Origin: Vibrio sp. SCSIO 43136 | Lineage (GTDB): Bacteria > Pseudomonadota > Gammaproteobacteria > Enterobacterales > Vibrionaceae | Direction: 5' to 3' | DNA length: 64,000 bases | Assembly: GCF_023716565.1 (NCBI RefSeq) | Contig: NZ_CP071848.1 | Location: 2,728,001 to 2,792,000, forward strand | Shown here: positions 1-9,126 of the stretch, piece after piece | Numbering within the stretch: the first letter of the stretch is position 1 | Layout: the number at the start of each line of letters is the position of its first letter | Program-made: the position numbers and the translations under genes | The notes under the pieces: model-generated | The model's input: the letters and a program-made list of their open reading frames with translations, nothing else | What the model was told of the DNA's origin: nothing | The model's database searches: none

Positions 1-594
1 CACTTTTCTTTCATCAGGGAAGAGTTTTAGCTGATTCTCCATATCCTGAACGAGTTTCTGCTGCGAAAGATAAGACTGGTTCTGCTGATCAACATCTGAC
101 TGAGATGTTAAGCCTTTTTGGCGCAAATTCTGCTTACGCTCTAGTTCTTTCTTAGCAATAAATAAGCGGCTTTTCTCGATACTGAGGGTACTTTTCAAGT
201 TACTTTGTTCAAGATCGATTTTAGCCAGCTGAGTATTGCTGGAGTTTAGGTCGGCCTGCGCTTGCGCTAACTTTAATTCGTAATCAAGAGGGTCAATTCG
301 CAGCACCTCAGTGCCCGCTTTGAGTAAACGGCCTTTCTCAAGTTGTGGATGACGGTAAATGACCTTACCGCTTACCTCTGCGATAGCTTTCCACTCAAAC
401 TTCGGCGCAACCTTGCCAAACCCAACCACCTTCGGCGCTATTTCCACAGGCTGCATCTCAATCACTTCAACCAATCGAGAGCGATCAGCCGCAGGTTTAG
501 TTGGCGGCTGTGGACGAAGTTTTACTGCCATCACAAGTAAAATAATCCCAATAGCCAAAGCTGGGAAAAATAACAGTTTACGCTTTAGGGTCAT
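1..594 (-). CDS. Efflux periplasmic adaptor (membrane-fusion protein, HlyD/AcrA type), 3' part missing
   Basis: The first 198 codons are present; the gene runs off the left edge of the window. The product starts with a short basic segment and one hydrophobic helix (about residues 5-23). A lipoyl/barrel-like segment follows (about 40-95), then a charged, Gln-rich helical hairpin (about 97-185) typical of membrane-fusion proteins that link an inner-membrane pump to an outer-membrane channel. The ATG is preceded by AGGAG six bases upstream and overlaps the end of the upstream TetR gene by 17 bases, so the two genes are very probably co-transcribed and translationally coupled. An RND or ABC pump gene would be expected beyond the window edge. 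The substrate cannot be told from the sequence. The family call is strong; the exact subfamily is inferred. Confidence 0.85.
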   Translation of the reverse strand, partial: MTLKRKLLFFPALAIGIILLVMAVKLRPQPPTKPAADRSRLVEVIEMQPVEIAPKVVGFGKVAPKFEWKAIAEVSGKVIYRHPQLEKGRLLKAGTEVLRIDPLDYELKLAQAQADLNSSNTQLAKIDLEQSNLKSTLSIEKSRLFIAKKELERKQNLRQKGLTSQSDVDQQNQSYLSQQKLVQDMENQLKLFPDERKV

Positions 595-1237
595 GCTCTT
601 CTCCTGCATCCATTGGCGCTAGCAATCCTCGCTGAATAAATGCGAGGTTGTGCTCTAGTAATTGTTCAAGAAACTCTTCTGTCAGCTCGATGTTATGCAT
701 CTTCATAATTTCTGGAGGCGCAAGAAATGGAAACACCATCAAACTAATAAAGCTTAGTCGACTAAGCTTGGGATCTAGTCCGGGTTGCAGCATTCCAGCT
801 TGAGATAACTTACTGTCTAATGTCGAACGAGCAGGCATCGAAATACTGGTCATAATATCCACCAGCATCTGCCGCTGAGGGTTATCTTCATCCATCATCA
901 TGGTTCTACCTATCAACCTCGGAAAATCTGGATTCTTCCCCATCGTTGAGTAGTAGGTTTTCATAATGTTGAGAAAGTTCTGTTGTTCCCCCTCTTTTTC
1001 CATCTCTGCGATGGTTTGTTTCATGGGAGCAATCGTCTCTCGGATCATGGTTTCAAACAGTCCCACCTTGCTACCGAAGTAATATCGGATCAGTGCGATA
1101 TTGACCCCTGCTTTCTCTGCTATTAGCCGAGTAGATACTTTTTCATAGGGCATGATGCTAAACAGCTCTCTGGCGCTGTGGATCAAAGCCTCTCTCGTAT
1201 CAATATCTTGACTTGGCCGTCCGACTTTTCTTGCCAT
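578..1237 (-). CDS. TetR/AcrR-family transcriptional regulator of the adjacent efflux genes
   Basis: A 219-residue one-component repressor. The N-terminal helix-turn-helix (about residues 28-52, around the segment STRLIAEKAGVNIALIRYYF) is a textbook TetR recognition motif, preceded by the usual GRPSQ basic start. The remaining all-helical region would be the ligand-binding and dimer domain. I chose the ATG at 1237; a GTG one codon earlier is also open. The gene overlaps the downstream adaptor gene, and a perfect inverted repeat lies 15 bases upstream of its start. Autorepression of a regulator-pump operon is therefore the likely arrangement. The ligand is unknown. Confidence 0.88.
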   Translation of the reverse strand: MARKVGRPSQDIDTREALIHSARELFSIMPYEKVSTRLIAEKAGVNIALIRYYFGSKVGLFETMIRETIAPMKQTIAEMEKEGEQQNFLNIMKTYYSTMGKNPDFPRLIGRTMMMDEDNPQRQMLVDIMTSISMPARSTLDSKLSQAGMLQPGLDPKLSRLSFISLMVFPFLAPPEIMKMHNIELTEEFLEQLLEHNLAFIQRGLLAPMDAGEEHDPKA

Positions 1238-1252
1238 CACTATGCCCTTTAT

Positions 1253-1268
1253 TTAATCAACTGATTAA
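1253..1268. promoter_or_regulatory. Perfect palindrome, likely operator of the TetR-type regulator
   Basis: TTAATCA, two bases, TGATTAA: a perfect 7+7 inverted repeat just upstream of the TetR gene start. Related half-sites occur at 1300-1306 and 1326-1332, in the space shared with the leu promoter. TetR-family regulators usually bind such palindromes next to their own gene. The assignment to this regulator is inferred from position. Confidence 0.6.
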
Positions 1269-1409
1269 TTATAGGTAGCAAGGTGCATGGATGATAGAAG
1301 ATTAATTCATCACTATTTCATCATTTGATTAATTTATTGGCTTTTTACTTTATGTCTCCTTCTATGAGTAATTATTCGGCTTTAATTGCAGAAATATCCA
1401 CCGAGACTA

Positions 1410-1438
1410 TTGACCTCTACGAAGGAAAAGGATATTAA
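1410..1438 (+). promoter_or_regulatory. Predicted sigma-70 promoter of the leu operon
   Basis: TTGACC at 1410-1415 and TATTAA at 1433-1438 are separated by 17 bases, which is ideal spacing. Transcription would start about 25 bases before the leucine leader peptide ATG at 1469, as expected for an attenuated leu operon. Confidence 0.65.
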
Positions 1439-1468
1439 TTTGTTAATTCAATTTTGTGGACGGTAACA

Positions 1469-1531
1469 ATGACCTCACGTTTTTCATCTCTGCTTAGCCT
1501 CCTCCTTATCGTGATAACATCGCGCGGGTAG
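1469..1531 (+). CDS. leuL: leu operon leader peptide
   Basis: A 20-codon ORF ending in TAG. It contains the run Leu-Leu-Ser-Leu-Leu-Leu (codons 8-13: CTG CTT AGC CTC CTC CTT). Consecutive leucine codons upstream of a rho-independent terminator and leuA are the signature of ribosome-mediated leucine attenuation: slow translation of these codons when Leu-tRNA is scarce lets transcription continue. The ribosome binding site is weak (a GGACGG stretch about 10 bases upstream). It was found by reading the leader region and is too short for ordinary gene callers. Confidence 0.85.
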   Translation: MTSRFSSLLSLLLIVITSRG

Positions 1532-1562
1532 GCTGTGGACTGAAAAAACACCACAAAAAAGA

Positions 1563-1592
1563 AAAAGCCCGCAACTGATGCGGGTTTTTTTG
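1563..1592 (+). terminator. Leucine attenuator (rho-independent terminator before leuA)
   Basis: Stem CCCGCA (1568-1573) / TGCGGG (1579-1584) with a 5-base loop, followed by seven T residues. GCGGG at 1524-1528, inside the leader peptide reading frame, can pair with CCCGC at 1568-1572 and would act as antiterminator. Position and structure fit leucine attenuation. Confidence 0.85.
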
Positions 1593-1663
1593 TAACTATC
1601 AAAACATAAAAAATCGGTATCAGTGGGAAGCAACCGATTAACTCTCTAAAAAGGACTGACAAC

Positions 1664-3217
1664 ATGAGCGATCAAGTCATTATCTTCGACACCACACTAC
1701 GTGATGGCGAACAAGCACTTTCAGCAAGCCTAACGGTAAAAGAAAAACTGCAAATTGCTTATGCGCTAGAGCGACTGGGTGTTGACGTGATCGAAGCAGG
1801 TTTTCCGGTATCTTCACCGGGTGACTTTGAGTCGGTTCAAACCATTGCCAAACACATCAAGAATAGCCGTGTTTGTGCCCTTTCTCGTGCTGTCGCCAAA
1901 GATATCGACGTAGCTGCCGAATCTTTGAAGGTTGCAGAAGCTTTCCGAATTCATACCTTTATCTCAACGTCAACAGTTCACGTTCAAGACAAACTACGCC
2001 GCAGTTACGATGACGTGGTGCAGATGGGTGTGGAAGCGGTTAAGCGTGCTCGTCGCTACACCGACGATGTCGAGTTCTCGTGTGAAGATGCTGGTCGTAC
2101 CCCTATCGACAATCTTTGCCGTATGGTAGAAGCAGCCATTGATGCCGGTGCAACTACTGTCAACATCCCAGATACTGTTGGTTATACGGTGCCAAGTGAG
2201 TTTGGTGGCATCGTTGAAACACTATTTAATCGCGTACCAAATATCGATAAAGCGATCATCTCGGTACACTGTCATGATGACTTAGGCATGTCGGTGGCGA
2301 ACTCGATTGCTGCAGTACAAGCGGGGGCTCGCCAGATAGAAGGTACCATCAATGGTATTGGTGAACGTGCGGGTAACTGTTCGCTAGAAGAGATAGCGAT
2401 GATCATCAAGACTCGCTCAGAGCACCTTGGTGTAACCACAGGCATCAACCATCAAGAGATCCATCGCACCAGTAAGATGGTTAGCCAGCTATGTAATATG
2501 CCAGTGCAAAGTAACAAGGCGATTGTTGGTGCCAATGCATTCAGCCACTCTTCAGGTATCCACCAAGATGGCATGCTAAAGAACAAGAACACCTATGAGA
2601 TCATGACTCCTGAGTCAATTGGTCTTAAGAACCAAGCGCTTAACCTAACCTCTCGCTCTGGCCGTGCTGCAGTGAAGAGCCATATGGATACGCTTGGCTA
2701 CAATGAAGATGAGTACAACCTAGATGCGCTATACGCAGACTTCTTGAAGCTTGCCGATCGCAAAGGTCAGGTTTTCGATTACGACCTAGAAGCCTTGATG
2801 TTCTTCTCCAACCTTAAAGAAGAAGATGACTTCTATAAGTTGAACTACCTAAGCGTGCAATCTGGCAGCGTAATGGCGACCACCAGCATCAAGCTTCAAT
2901 GTGGTGATAAAGAGACTGCGGAAGCCGCAGTTGGTAATGGTCCTGTTGATGCGCTTTATCAATGCATCTACCGGGTCACAGGCTACGACATCGTGCTAGA
3001 TAAGTTCGACCTAACCGCTAAAGGCGAAGGTGAAGATGGTCTTGGTCAGGCAGATATCATTGCTAACTACAAAGGTCGTAAGTACCACGGCACTGGCGTT
3101 TCTACCGATATTGTTGAGGCTTCAGGCCAAGCACTACTGCATGTAATCAACAGCATCCACCGCGCTGAGCAGATCGAAGAGATCAAACAGAACAAAGAAA
3201 AAATTGAAACTGTTTAA
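1664..3217 (+). CDS. leuA: 2-isopropylmalate synthase
   Basis: This enzyme catalyses the first committed step of leucine synthesis, condensing acetyl-CoA with 2-oxoisovalerate. The 517-residue length is close to the usual 520 or so. The N-terminal TIM-barrel begins with TTLRDGEQ (Arg13, Asp14, catalytic and metal-binding). Further along are HCHDDLGM (metal-binding histidines, about residue 202) and the [11 protein letters not shown] segment. The C-terminal third (about 390-517) is the regulatory LeuA dimer domain that binds leucine for feedback inhibition. The gene follows the leader peptide and attenuator and heads leuABCD, with an AAGG-type binding site before the ATG. Control is therefore expected at two levels: attenuation and enzyme feedback. 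Confidence 0.97.
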   Translation: MSDQVIIFDTTLRDGEQALSASLTVKEKLQIAYALERLGVDVIEAGFPVSSPGDFESVQTIAKHIKNSRVCALSRAVAKDIDVAAESLKVAEAFRIHTFISTSTVHVQDKLRRSYDDVVQMGVEAVKRARRYTDDVEFSCEDAGRTPIDNLCRMVEAAIDAGATTVNIPDTVGYTVPSEFGGIVETLFNRVPNIDKAIISVHCHDDLGMSVANSIAAVQAGARQIEGTINGIGERAGNCSLEEIAMIIKTRSEHLGVTTGINHQEIHRTSKMVSQLCNMPVQSNKAIVGANAFSHSSGIHQDGMLKNKNTYEIMTPESIGLKNQALNLTSRSGRAAVKSHMDTLGYNEDEYNLDALYADFLKLADRKGQVFDYDLEALMFFSNLKEEDDFYKLNYLSVQSGSVMATTSIKLQCGDKETAEAAVGNGPVDALYQCIYRVTGYDIVLDKFDLTAKGEGEDGLGQADIIANYKGRKYHGTGVSTDIVEASGQALLHVINSIHRAEQIEEIKQNKEKIETV

Positions 3218-3218
3218 A

Positions 3219-3265
3219 GGGTTTAAGGGTTTAAGGGTTTAAGGCTATACCAACCCCTTAAACCC
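3219..3265 (+). repeat. Octamer tandem repeat with inverted partner between leuA and leuB
   Basis: Three exact copies of GGGTTTAA (3219-3242) start right after the leuA stop. CCTTAAACCC at 3256-3265 is the exact inverse complement of GGGTTTAAGG at 3235-3244, so a 10-bp hairpin can form, and it could also pair with the earlier repeat units. The related motif recurs at 14602-14620 and around 16045-16082. Function is unknown; it may affect leuA-leuB mRNA processing or be a simple variable repeat. Confidence 0.7.
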
Positions 3266-3322
3266 AATCACTTTTAACAGAGACTACTGAACTAAAAATA
3301 ATATTTCGCAAACACAATTTGA

Positions 3323-4435
<1,113 letters not shown>

Positions 4436-4445
4436 AGCGTCAGTG

Positions 4446-4471
4446 CGTGGGTAGAGCTTGCTTTGCCCACG
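4446..4471 (+). other. Intercistronic hairpin between leuB and leuC
   Basis: CGTGGG (4446-4451) pairs with CCCACG (4466-4471) around a 14-base loop. No T run follows, so it is not a terminator. It ends five bases before the leuC ribosome binding site (AAGGA, 4476-4480) and may affect mRNA stability or leuC translation. Confidence 0.45.
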
Positions 4472-4488
4472 TGACAAGGAAGCAGACA

Positions 4489-5886
4489 ATGTCAAAAACA
4501 CTATACGAAAAAATCTATGACGCCCACGTTGCGGTAGCAGCCGAGGGTGAAAACCCAATTCTATATATCGACCGTCACCTAGTTCACGAAGTGACCTCAC
4601 CACAGGCGTTTGACGGCCTTCGTGAGAAAGGTCGTAAAGTGCGCCAAGTAGGCAAGACCTTTGCCACTATGGACCACAACGTATCGACCGAAACCAAAGA
4701 TATCAACGCTTCAGGTGAGATGGCACGTATCCAGATGGAAACACTATCGAAGAACTGTGAAGAGTTTGGTGTCACCCTTTACGACATCAACCACAAATAC
4801 CAAGGCATCGTACACGTGATGGGCCCTGAATTAGGTATTACCCTACCAGGTATGACTATCGTTTGTGGTGACTCACATACCGCAACTCACGGTGCATTTG
4901 GCTCTCTAGCATTCGGTATTGGTACTTCTGAAGTAGAGCATGTCCTAGCGACTCAAACGCTAAAGCAGGCTCGCGCTAAGACCATGAAGATTGAAGTTAA
5001 AGGCAAGGTTGCAGAAGGCATTACGGCGAAAGATATCGTGCTAGCCATCATCGGCAAAACTACAGCCGCAGGTGGTACTGGCTACGTGGTAGAGTTCTGT
5101 GGTGAAGCGATCCGTGACCTAACTATGGAAGGTCGTATGACGGTGTGTAACATGGCGATCGAGCTAGGGGCGAAAGCTGGCCTAGTCGCACCAGACCAAA
5201 CTACCTTTGATTACATCCAAGGCCGTAAATTTGCACCAACAGGGGATGATTGGGATGCGGCAGTAGAATACTGGAGCAGCCTAAAATCTGACGATGATGC
5301 TGAGTTTGACGCAGTAGTGACACTTGATGCTGCGGAGATCAAACCTCAAGTGACTTGGGGCACCAACCCAGGTCAGGTGATCGCAGTGGATCAAACCATT
5401 CCAAACCCAGCAGACTTTAGTGATCCTGTTGAGAAAGCTTCGGCAGAAAAAGCACTGGGCTACATGGGTCTACGCGCAGGGACTAAGCTCTCTGACTACC
5501 CAGTAGATAAAGTCTTCGTTGGTTCTTGTACAAACTCACGTATCGAAGATATGCGTGCAGCCGCAGCTGTTGCCAAAGGCAAGCAAGTCGCATCTCACGT
5601 TCAAGCGCTGATCGTACCAGGCTCTGAGCAAGTAAAAGCACAGGCAGAAGCAGAGGGCCTAGATAAGATCTTTATCGACGCTGGCTTTGAATGGCGTCTA
5701 CCAGGCTGCTCAATGTGCCTTGCGATGAACAACGACCGCCTAGGCCCACAAGAGCGCTGTGCGTCCACTTCAAACCGCAACTTTGAAGGTCGCCAAGGTC
5801 GTGATGGCCGTACTCACCTAGTGAGCCCAGCAATGGCCGCCGCCGCAGCAATTGCTGGCCATTTCGTTGATATTCGTGAAATCTAA
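4489..5886 (+). CDS. leuC: 3-isopropylmalate dehydratase large subunit
   Basis: This is the large subunit of the LeuCD isomerase, which converts 2- to 3-isopropylmalate through an aconitase-like [4Fe-4S] cluster. The product has 465 residues. The three cluster cysteines are in GSCTNS (about residue 347) and PGCSMCL (about 407 and 410). [12 protein letters not shown] is the conserved aconitase-type substrate segment. An in-frame GTG at 4447 would add 14 residues, but the ATG at 4489 has AAGGA eight bases upstream and gives the family's [11 protein letters not shown] start, so I use it. The gene is followed 12 bases later by leuD. Confidence 0.97.
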   Translation: MSKTLYEKIYDAHVAVAAEGENPILYIDRHLVHEVTSPQAFDGLREKGRKVRQVGKTFATMDHNVSTETKDINASGEMARIQMETLSKNCEEFGVTLYDINHKYQGIVHVMGPELGITLPGMTIVCGDSHTATHGAFGSLAFGIGTSEVEHVLATQTLKQARAKTMKIEVKGKVAEGITAKDIVLAIIGKTTAAGGTGYVVEFCGEAIRDLTMEGRMTVCNMAIELGAKAGLVAPDQTTFDYIQGRKFAPTGDDWDAAVEYWSSLKSDDDAEFDAVVTLDAAEIKPQVTWGTNPGQVIAVDQTIPNPADFSDPVEKASAEKALGYMGLRAGTKLSDYPVDKVFVGSCTNSRIEDMRAAAAVAKGKQVASHVQALIVPGSEQVKAQAEAEGLDKIFIDAGFEWRLPGCSMCLAMNNDRLGPQERCASTSNRNFEGRQGRDGRTHLVSPAMAAAAAIAGHFVDIREI

Positions 5887-5898
5887 AGGAGCACTCTA

Positions 5899-6501
5899 AT
5901 GGCTGAATTTAAACAACATACCGGCTTAGTCGTTCCTCTAGATGCAGCGAACGTTGATACCGATGCCATCATCCCTAAGCAGTTCTTACAAAAAGTATCT
6001 CGCCTAGGGTTTGGTAAACACCTATTCCACGACTGGCGCTTCCTAGATGATGCTGGTGAACAACCAAACCCAGAGTTTGTGATGAATGCACCTCGCTACC
6101 AAGGCGCAAGTATCCTACTCGCTCGTGAAAACTTTGGCTGTGGCTCGTCGCGTGAACACGCACCATGGGCTCTAGCAGATTACGGCATCCGTGCCATGAT
6201 CGCTCCAAGCTTTGCAGATATCTTCTACGGCAACTCAATCAACAACCAGATGGTGCCAGTGAAGCTGACTGAAGCTGAAGTGGATGAGCTATTTAGCTTT
6301 GTTGAAGCGAACGAAGGCGCACAGATCGAAGTGGATCTTGAGGCAATGAAGGTACGTGCCAACGGCAAAGAGTACTCATTTGAGATCGATGAATTCCGTC
6401 GTCACTGTTTGTTAAACGGCTTGGATAACATTGGCTTGACGCTTCAACATGAAGAGAAGATTGCAGAGTACGAGCAGAAGATCCCTGCGTTCTTACGCTA
6501 A
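5899..6501 (+). CDS. leuD: 3-isopropylmalate dehydratase small subunit
   Basis: The swivelling subunit that completes the LeuC active site. Its 200 residues match the family (about 201). It shows the [10 protein letters not shown] start, the [15 protein letters not shown] signature (about 73-87) and the [12 protein letters not shown] segment. AAAGGAGCACTCTA precedes the ATG. It is the last gene of leuABCD; a dispersed hairpin repeat and a rho-independent terminator follow. Confidence 0.97.
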   Translation: MAEFKQHTGLVVPLDAANVDTDAIIPKQFLQKVSRLGFGKHLFHDWRFLDDAGEQPNPEFVMNAPRYQGASILLARENFGCGSSREHAPWALADYGIRAMIAPSFADIFYGNSINNQMVPVKLTEAEVDELFSFVEANEGAQIEVDLEAMKVRANGKEYSFEIDEFRRHCLLNGLDNIGLTLQHEEKIAEYEQKIPAFLR

Positions 6502-6518
6502 CTTTTAGCCCACAGCTT

Positions 6519-6630
6519 AAATGAGTTATTCGGGCTTTGCTGGAACAAGTCTCTGCGACAAGGACGTCGCAGTGAAGCATCATGGATGATGAATTGCGTC
6601 TTGTGTAAGTAAAGCCCGAATAACGACAAC
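6519..6630 (+). repeat. Dispersed intergenic hairpin repeat, copy A
   Basis: An element of about 112 bp between leuD and the next gene. The outer arms GTTATTCGGGCTTT (6525-6538) and AAAGCCCGAATAAC (6611-6624) are perfect 14-bp inverse complements. Inside are a 7-bp hairpin CTGCGAC/GTCGCAG (6553-6559, 6566-6572) with a 6-base loop and a second small hairpin, CATCAT/GATGATG, near 6578-6591. The reverse complement of 15905-16020 is clearly homologous. Stem differences between the copies are compensatory, so the structure seems to matter. It resembles ERIC/MITE-type non-coding repeats in design; I cannot name the family. Confidence 0.8.
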
Positions 6631-6641
6631 ACCAATCTAGA

Positions 6642-6674
6642 AAATGCGATCACCTCAGATCGCATTTCTTTTTT
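6642..6674 (+). terminator. Terminator of the leu operon
   Basis: AAATGCGATC (6642-6651) pairs with GATCGCATTT (6658-6667) around a 6-base loop and is followed by a T-rich run. It lies downstream of leuD and the repeat element. Confidence 0.85.
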
Positions 6675-6736
6675 AATCCCCCGCAAGTTTTTCCCCATCC
6701 CCAAGGTCTACTCTCCTAACCAACAAGGAGTCCGTA

Positions 6737-7519
6737 ATGAAAAAGTTTTGGCTACTGATACTGACACTAGTCAGCACCACCACCTTTGCTGCGCCTAAAT
6801 CTGAGCTTTGGGCCTATTGGGATAACAGTGATGAATCCAATCCAAAGGTTATCTCTCATCAGGAGTGGCAATCTTTTCTCGACAAATATTTGGTTCAAGA
6901 TGGGCAGCACCACTTAATTAAATACGCTTCTGTATCCAACTCTGACAAGGCGCTATTAAACAACTACATCAACGCGCTCGCAGCCCTTGACCCTAAAAGC
7001 TTTAATCGTGCAGAGCAGTATGCCTACTGGGTGAATCTCTATAATGCCATTACGGTAGATTTGATCTTGGATGCCTACCCAGTTAAATCCATTACTAAGC
7101 TGGGTGGATTATTTAGCTTTGGCCCGTGGGGAGAGGAAGTAATAACGGTCGATGGTAAAAAATTAACGCTCAACGACATAGAGCACCGTATTTTGCGCCC
7201 AATTTGGAACGATGCCCGCACCCATTATGCGGTCAACTGTGCAAGCTTGGGGTGCCCCAACTTACAAGCGCAAGCCTTTACGTCACAAAACACACAAATG
7301 CTGCTAGAGCAAGCTGCAAAAGCATTTGTTAACAGTGACAAGGGGGTCATGATCACTAGCAAAGGCATGACGCTATCTTCCATTTACGAGTGGTTCACGG
7401 AAGACTTTGGTGGGAATGACGCTGCAGTTATCAAGCATTTGCAGCAGTACCGTAGCGATGTGCCAAGCTCGGTTAAGATCCGCTATGACTATGACTGGGA
7501 TCTTAACCAAACGAAATAG
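6737..7519 (+). CDS. DUF547 family secreted protein
   Basis: A 260-residue protein with a clear signal peptide (KKFWLLILTLVSTTTFA, cleavage near residue 19) and a DUF547 domain over most of the rest. Visible family features are QYAYWVNLYNAIT (about 91-103) and HYAVNCASLGCPNL (about 162-175), with two cysteines and a histidine arranged as in a papain-like or transglutaminase-like fold. The biochemical role of the family is not established. AAGGAG lies seven bases before the ATG. The gene stands alone between the leu terminator and a convergent DUF924 gene whose stop lies one base beyond its own. Confidence 0.85.
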   Translation: MKKFWLLILTLVSTTTFAAPKSELWAYWDNSDESNPKVISHQEWQSFLDKYLVQDGQHHLIKYASVSNSDKALLNNYINALAALDPKSFNRAEQYAYWVNLYNAITVDLILDAYPVKSITKLGGLFSFGPWGEEVITVDGKKLTLNDIEHRILRPIWNDARTHYAVNCASLGCPNLQAQAFTSQNTQMLLEQAAKAFVNSDKGVMITSKGMTLSSIYEWFTEDFGGNDAAVIKHLQQYRSDVPSSVKIRYDYDWDLNQTK

Positions 7520-7520
7520 A

Positions 7521-8057
7521 TCAGAAACTCGAGCCCGGTTGCTCTAAGAAAAATAGCTCTTCTTGGCTAGAGGTACGGCCTAAAATGGCATTTCGATGAG
7601 GGTAGCGACCAAAGCGTTCAATAATCTCTTTGTGCTTAAACTCATACTCTAGCGTACTCTCGTTACCGTTGGTCTGAAACAGGCCGACGGCTTGCTCATG
7701 AACTTTCAGAGATTCGCTGTGCATAAATGGCATGTACAAGAAATTGCGCTGCTGAGGACTTAAGATCTTATCTTCACCATATCTCACCGCTTCTTGCGCC
7801 AAACCCAACGCAAGCGGATCGCTAGCAAATGCCTGAGGTTTACCACGATAGATATTGCGAGAAAACTGATCGAGCACGATGATTTCTGCCAGCCGACCAA
7901 AAGGACTCTGCCGCCATTCAAACAGCTCACACTGAGCAGCCTTTGAATGCAACTCACCAAAGCGCTCACTAATCTGGGTATCCAGTGTCTCATCCCCTAC
8001 AAACCACTGTTTAGGGGTTAACTCATCAAACCAAAAAGTCAGTACATCAGTGTACAT
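7521..8057 (-). CDS. DUF924 family protein
   Basis: A 178-residue protein of the DUF924 family (helical, TPR-like), of unknown function. Characteristic stretches are TFWFDELTPKQWF near the start, IIVLDQFSRNIYRG (about 59-72) and FLYMPFMHSES (about 106-116). The reading frame is open to a TTG at 8069, but the ATG at 8057 has GGAGAGG directly upstream and is preferred. It is convergent with the DUF547 gene and lies 23 bases downstream of djlA, so the two probably form a transcription unit. Confidence 0.82.
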   Translation of the reverse strand: MYTDVLTFWFDELTPKQWFVGDETLDTQISERFGELHSKAAQCELFEWRQSPFGRLAEIIVLDQFSRNIYRGKPQAFASDPLALGLAQEAVRYGEDKILSPQQRNFLYMPFMHSESLKVHEQAVGLFQTNGNESTLEYEFKHKEIIERFGRYPHRNAILGRTSSQEELFFLEQPGSSF

Positions 8058-8080
8058 ATGCCTCTCCAAATGCCATTGGG

Positions 8081-8950
8081 CTACTTAAACCCTTGCTCTT
8101 TCTTAATTAAATCGTAAGCCGATTGGATCTCTTGGGCTTTTTCTTTGGCCACTTCCATCATCTCTTTTGGCAGACCTTTAGCCACCAGTTTATCTGGATG
8201 ATGTTCGTTCATTAGCTTGCGATACGCACGCTTAACGGTCTTTGAGTCCGCCCCTTCAGCGACACCCAATACTTTGTAAGCGTCAGCTAACTGGTTTGCT
8301 GATGTAGCTTGCTGCCAAGAGCCGCCTCCAGATGAGTGCCCACCTCCTTGATGGAAACCGCCTTGCTGAAAACGAAACGCCGCCTCTTGCATCTGCAAAC
8401 GTTGCTCAAGCTGCTGGCTCGAGAACCCTAACCCTTGCGCAACGGTATGTAACACTTGGCGCTCACTTGGATGAAGGTCACCGTCAGCAAATGCAGCAGA
8501 GATCTGTAACTCTAAGAAAAATTGTAGCAAATCATGGCGACCGCCAGAGGAAAGGCGAACTTTTTCTAGGGTTTCACGCAATGGAAAGTCACTTGATTTA
8601 CCTTCACGGAAGGCATCTTGAGCGGCTCGGCGCTGCTCGCCATGCAAATTCATGCGTCCCATCAAAGTGCTAGCCAACTGAATCTCTTGCTCGGTCACTT
8701 GGCCTTTTGCTTTAGCTACATGCCCCATCACCGCAAATGCGCTGTGGAAAAACTCGGCTTGCCTCTCGGCGTTTGAAGTCTGACCAAAGCCACCAGCAGA
8801 ACCAAAACTGCCTCCACTGCCAAAACCACCGTGCTGCAAACGACGAGCTTTATCGAACTGGTGCCCTAGAAATACCCCCAGTAACGCACCAAATGGTCCT
8901 CCGAACAGAAAACCGAAAAAAGCGCCGAGAATTTTGCCAAAAATCTGCAT
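8081..8950 (-). CDS. djlA: Membrane-anchored DnaJ-like co-chaperone DjlA
   Basis: A 289-residue type III J-domain protein. It has an N-terminal Gly/Phe-rich transmembrane segment (about residues 5-30), a TerB-like central domain (about 60-190), a Gly/Gln/His-rich linker and a C-terminal J domain (about 222-289) with the HHPDKL catalytic motif. It stimulates the DnaK ATPase at the inner membrane and is linked to envelope stress in E. coli. It is divergent from lptD, as in E. coli. Confidence 0.93.
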   Translation of the reverse strand: MQIFGKILGAFFGFLFGGPFGALLGVFLGHQFDKARRLQHGGFGSGGSFGSAGGFGQTSNAERQAEFFHSAFAVMGHVAKAKGQVTEQEIQLASTLMGRMNLHGEQRRAAQDAFREGKSSDFPLRETLEKVRLSSGGRHDLLQFFLELQISAAFADGDLHPSERQVLHTVAQGLGFSSQQLEQRLQMQEAAFRFQQGGFHQGGGHSSGGGSWQQATSANQLADAYKVLGVAEGADSKTVKRAYRKLMNEHHPDKLVAKGLPKEMMEVAKEKAQEIQSAYDLIKKEQGFK

Positions 8951-9126
8951 TATTGTGCTCTCAATCTATGAATTTTTATCTTGTTATGCGGTCTTATAGT
9001 GTCGATTCAATGAAGAATCCTTTATTATAAAGGACCTTTTATCGGAACCGTGCTTTGATGGCTAGCTTGCCAAGGTGTTCCGACTTTTCACCCATGGATT
9101 CAAGCACCACAGGATTGTTCAACTTG

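Noticed and set aside
343..622. Two plus-strand ORFs of 65 and 87 codons at the left edge
   Set aside because: They lie opposite the membrane-fusion protein gene, which has strong family features and a good binding site; the plus-strand products look random.
3219..3242. CRISPR-like or telomere-like array from the GGGTTTAA repeats
   Set aside because: Units are directly adjacent with no spacers and there are only three of them; this is a simple tandem repeat.
9041..9075. GGAAC at 9044-9048 as a sigma-E promoter for lptD
   Set aside because: lptD is a sigma-E target in E. coli, but no matching -10 element at the right distance could be seen, so I did not annotate it.
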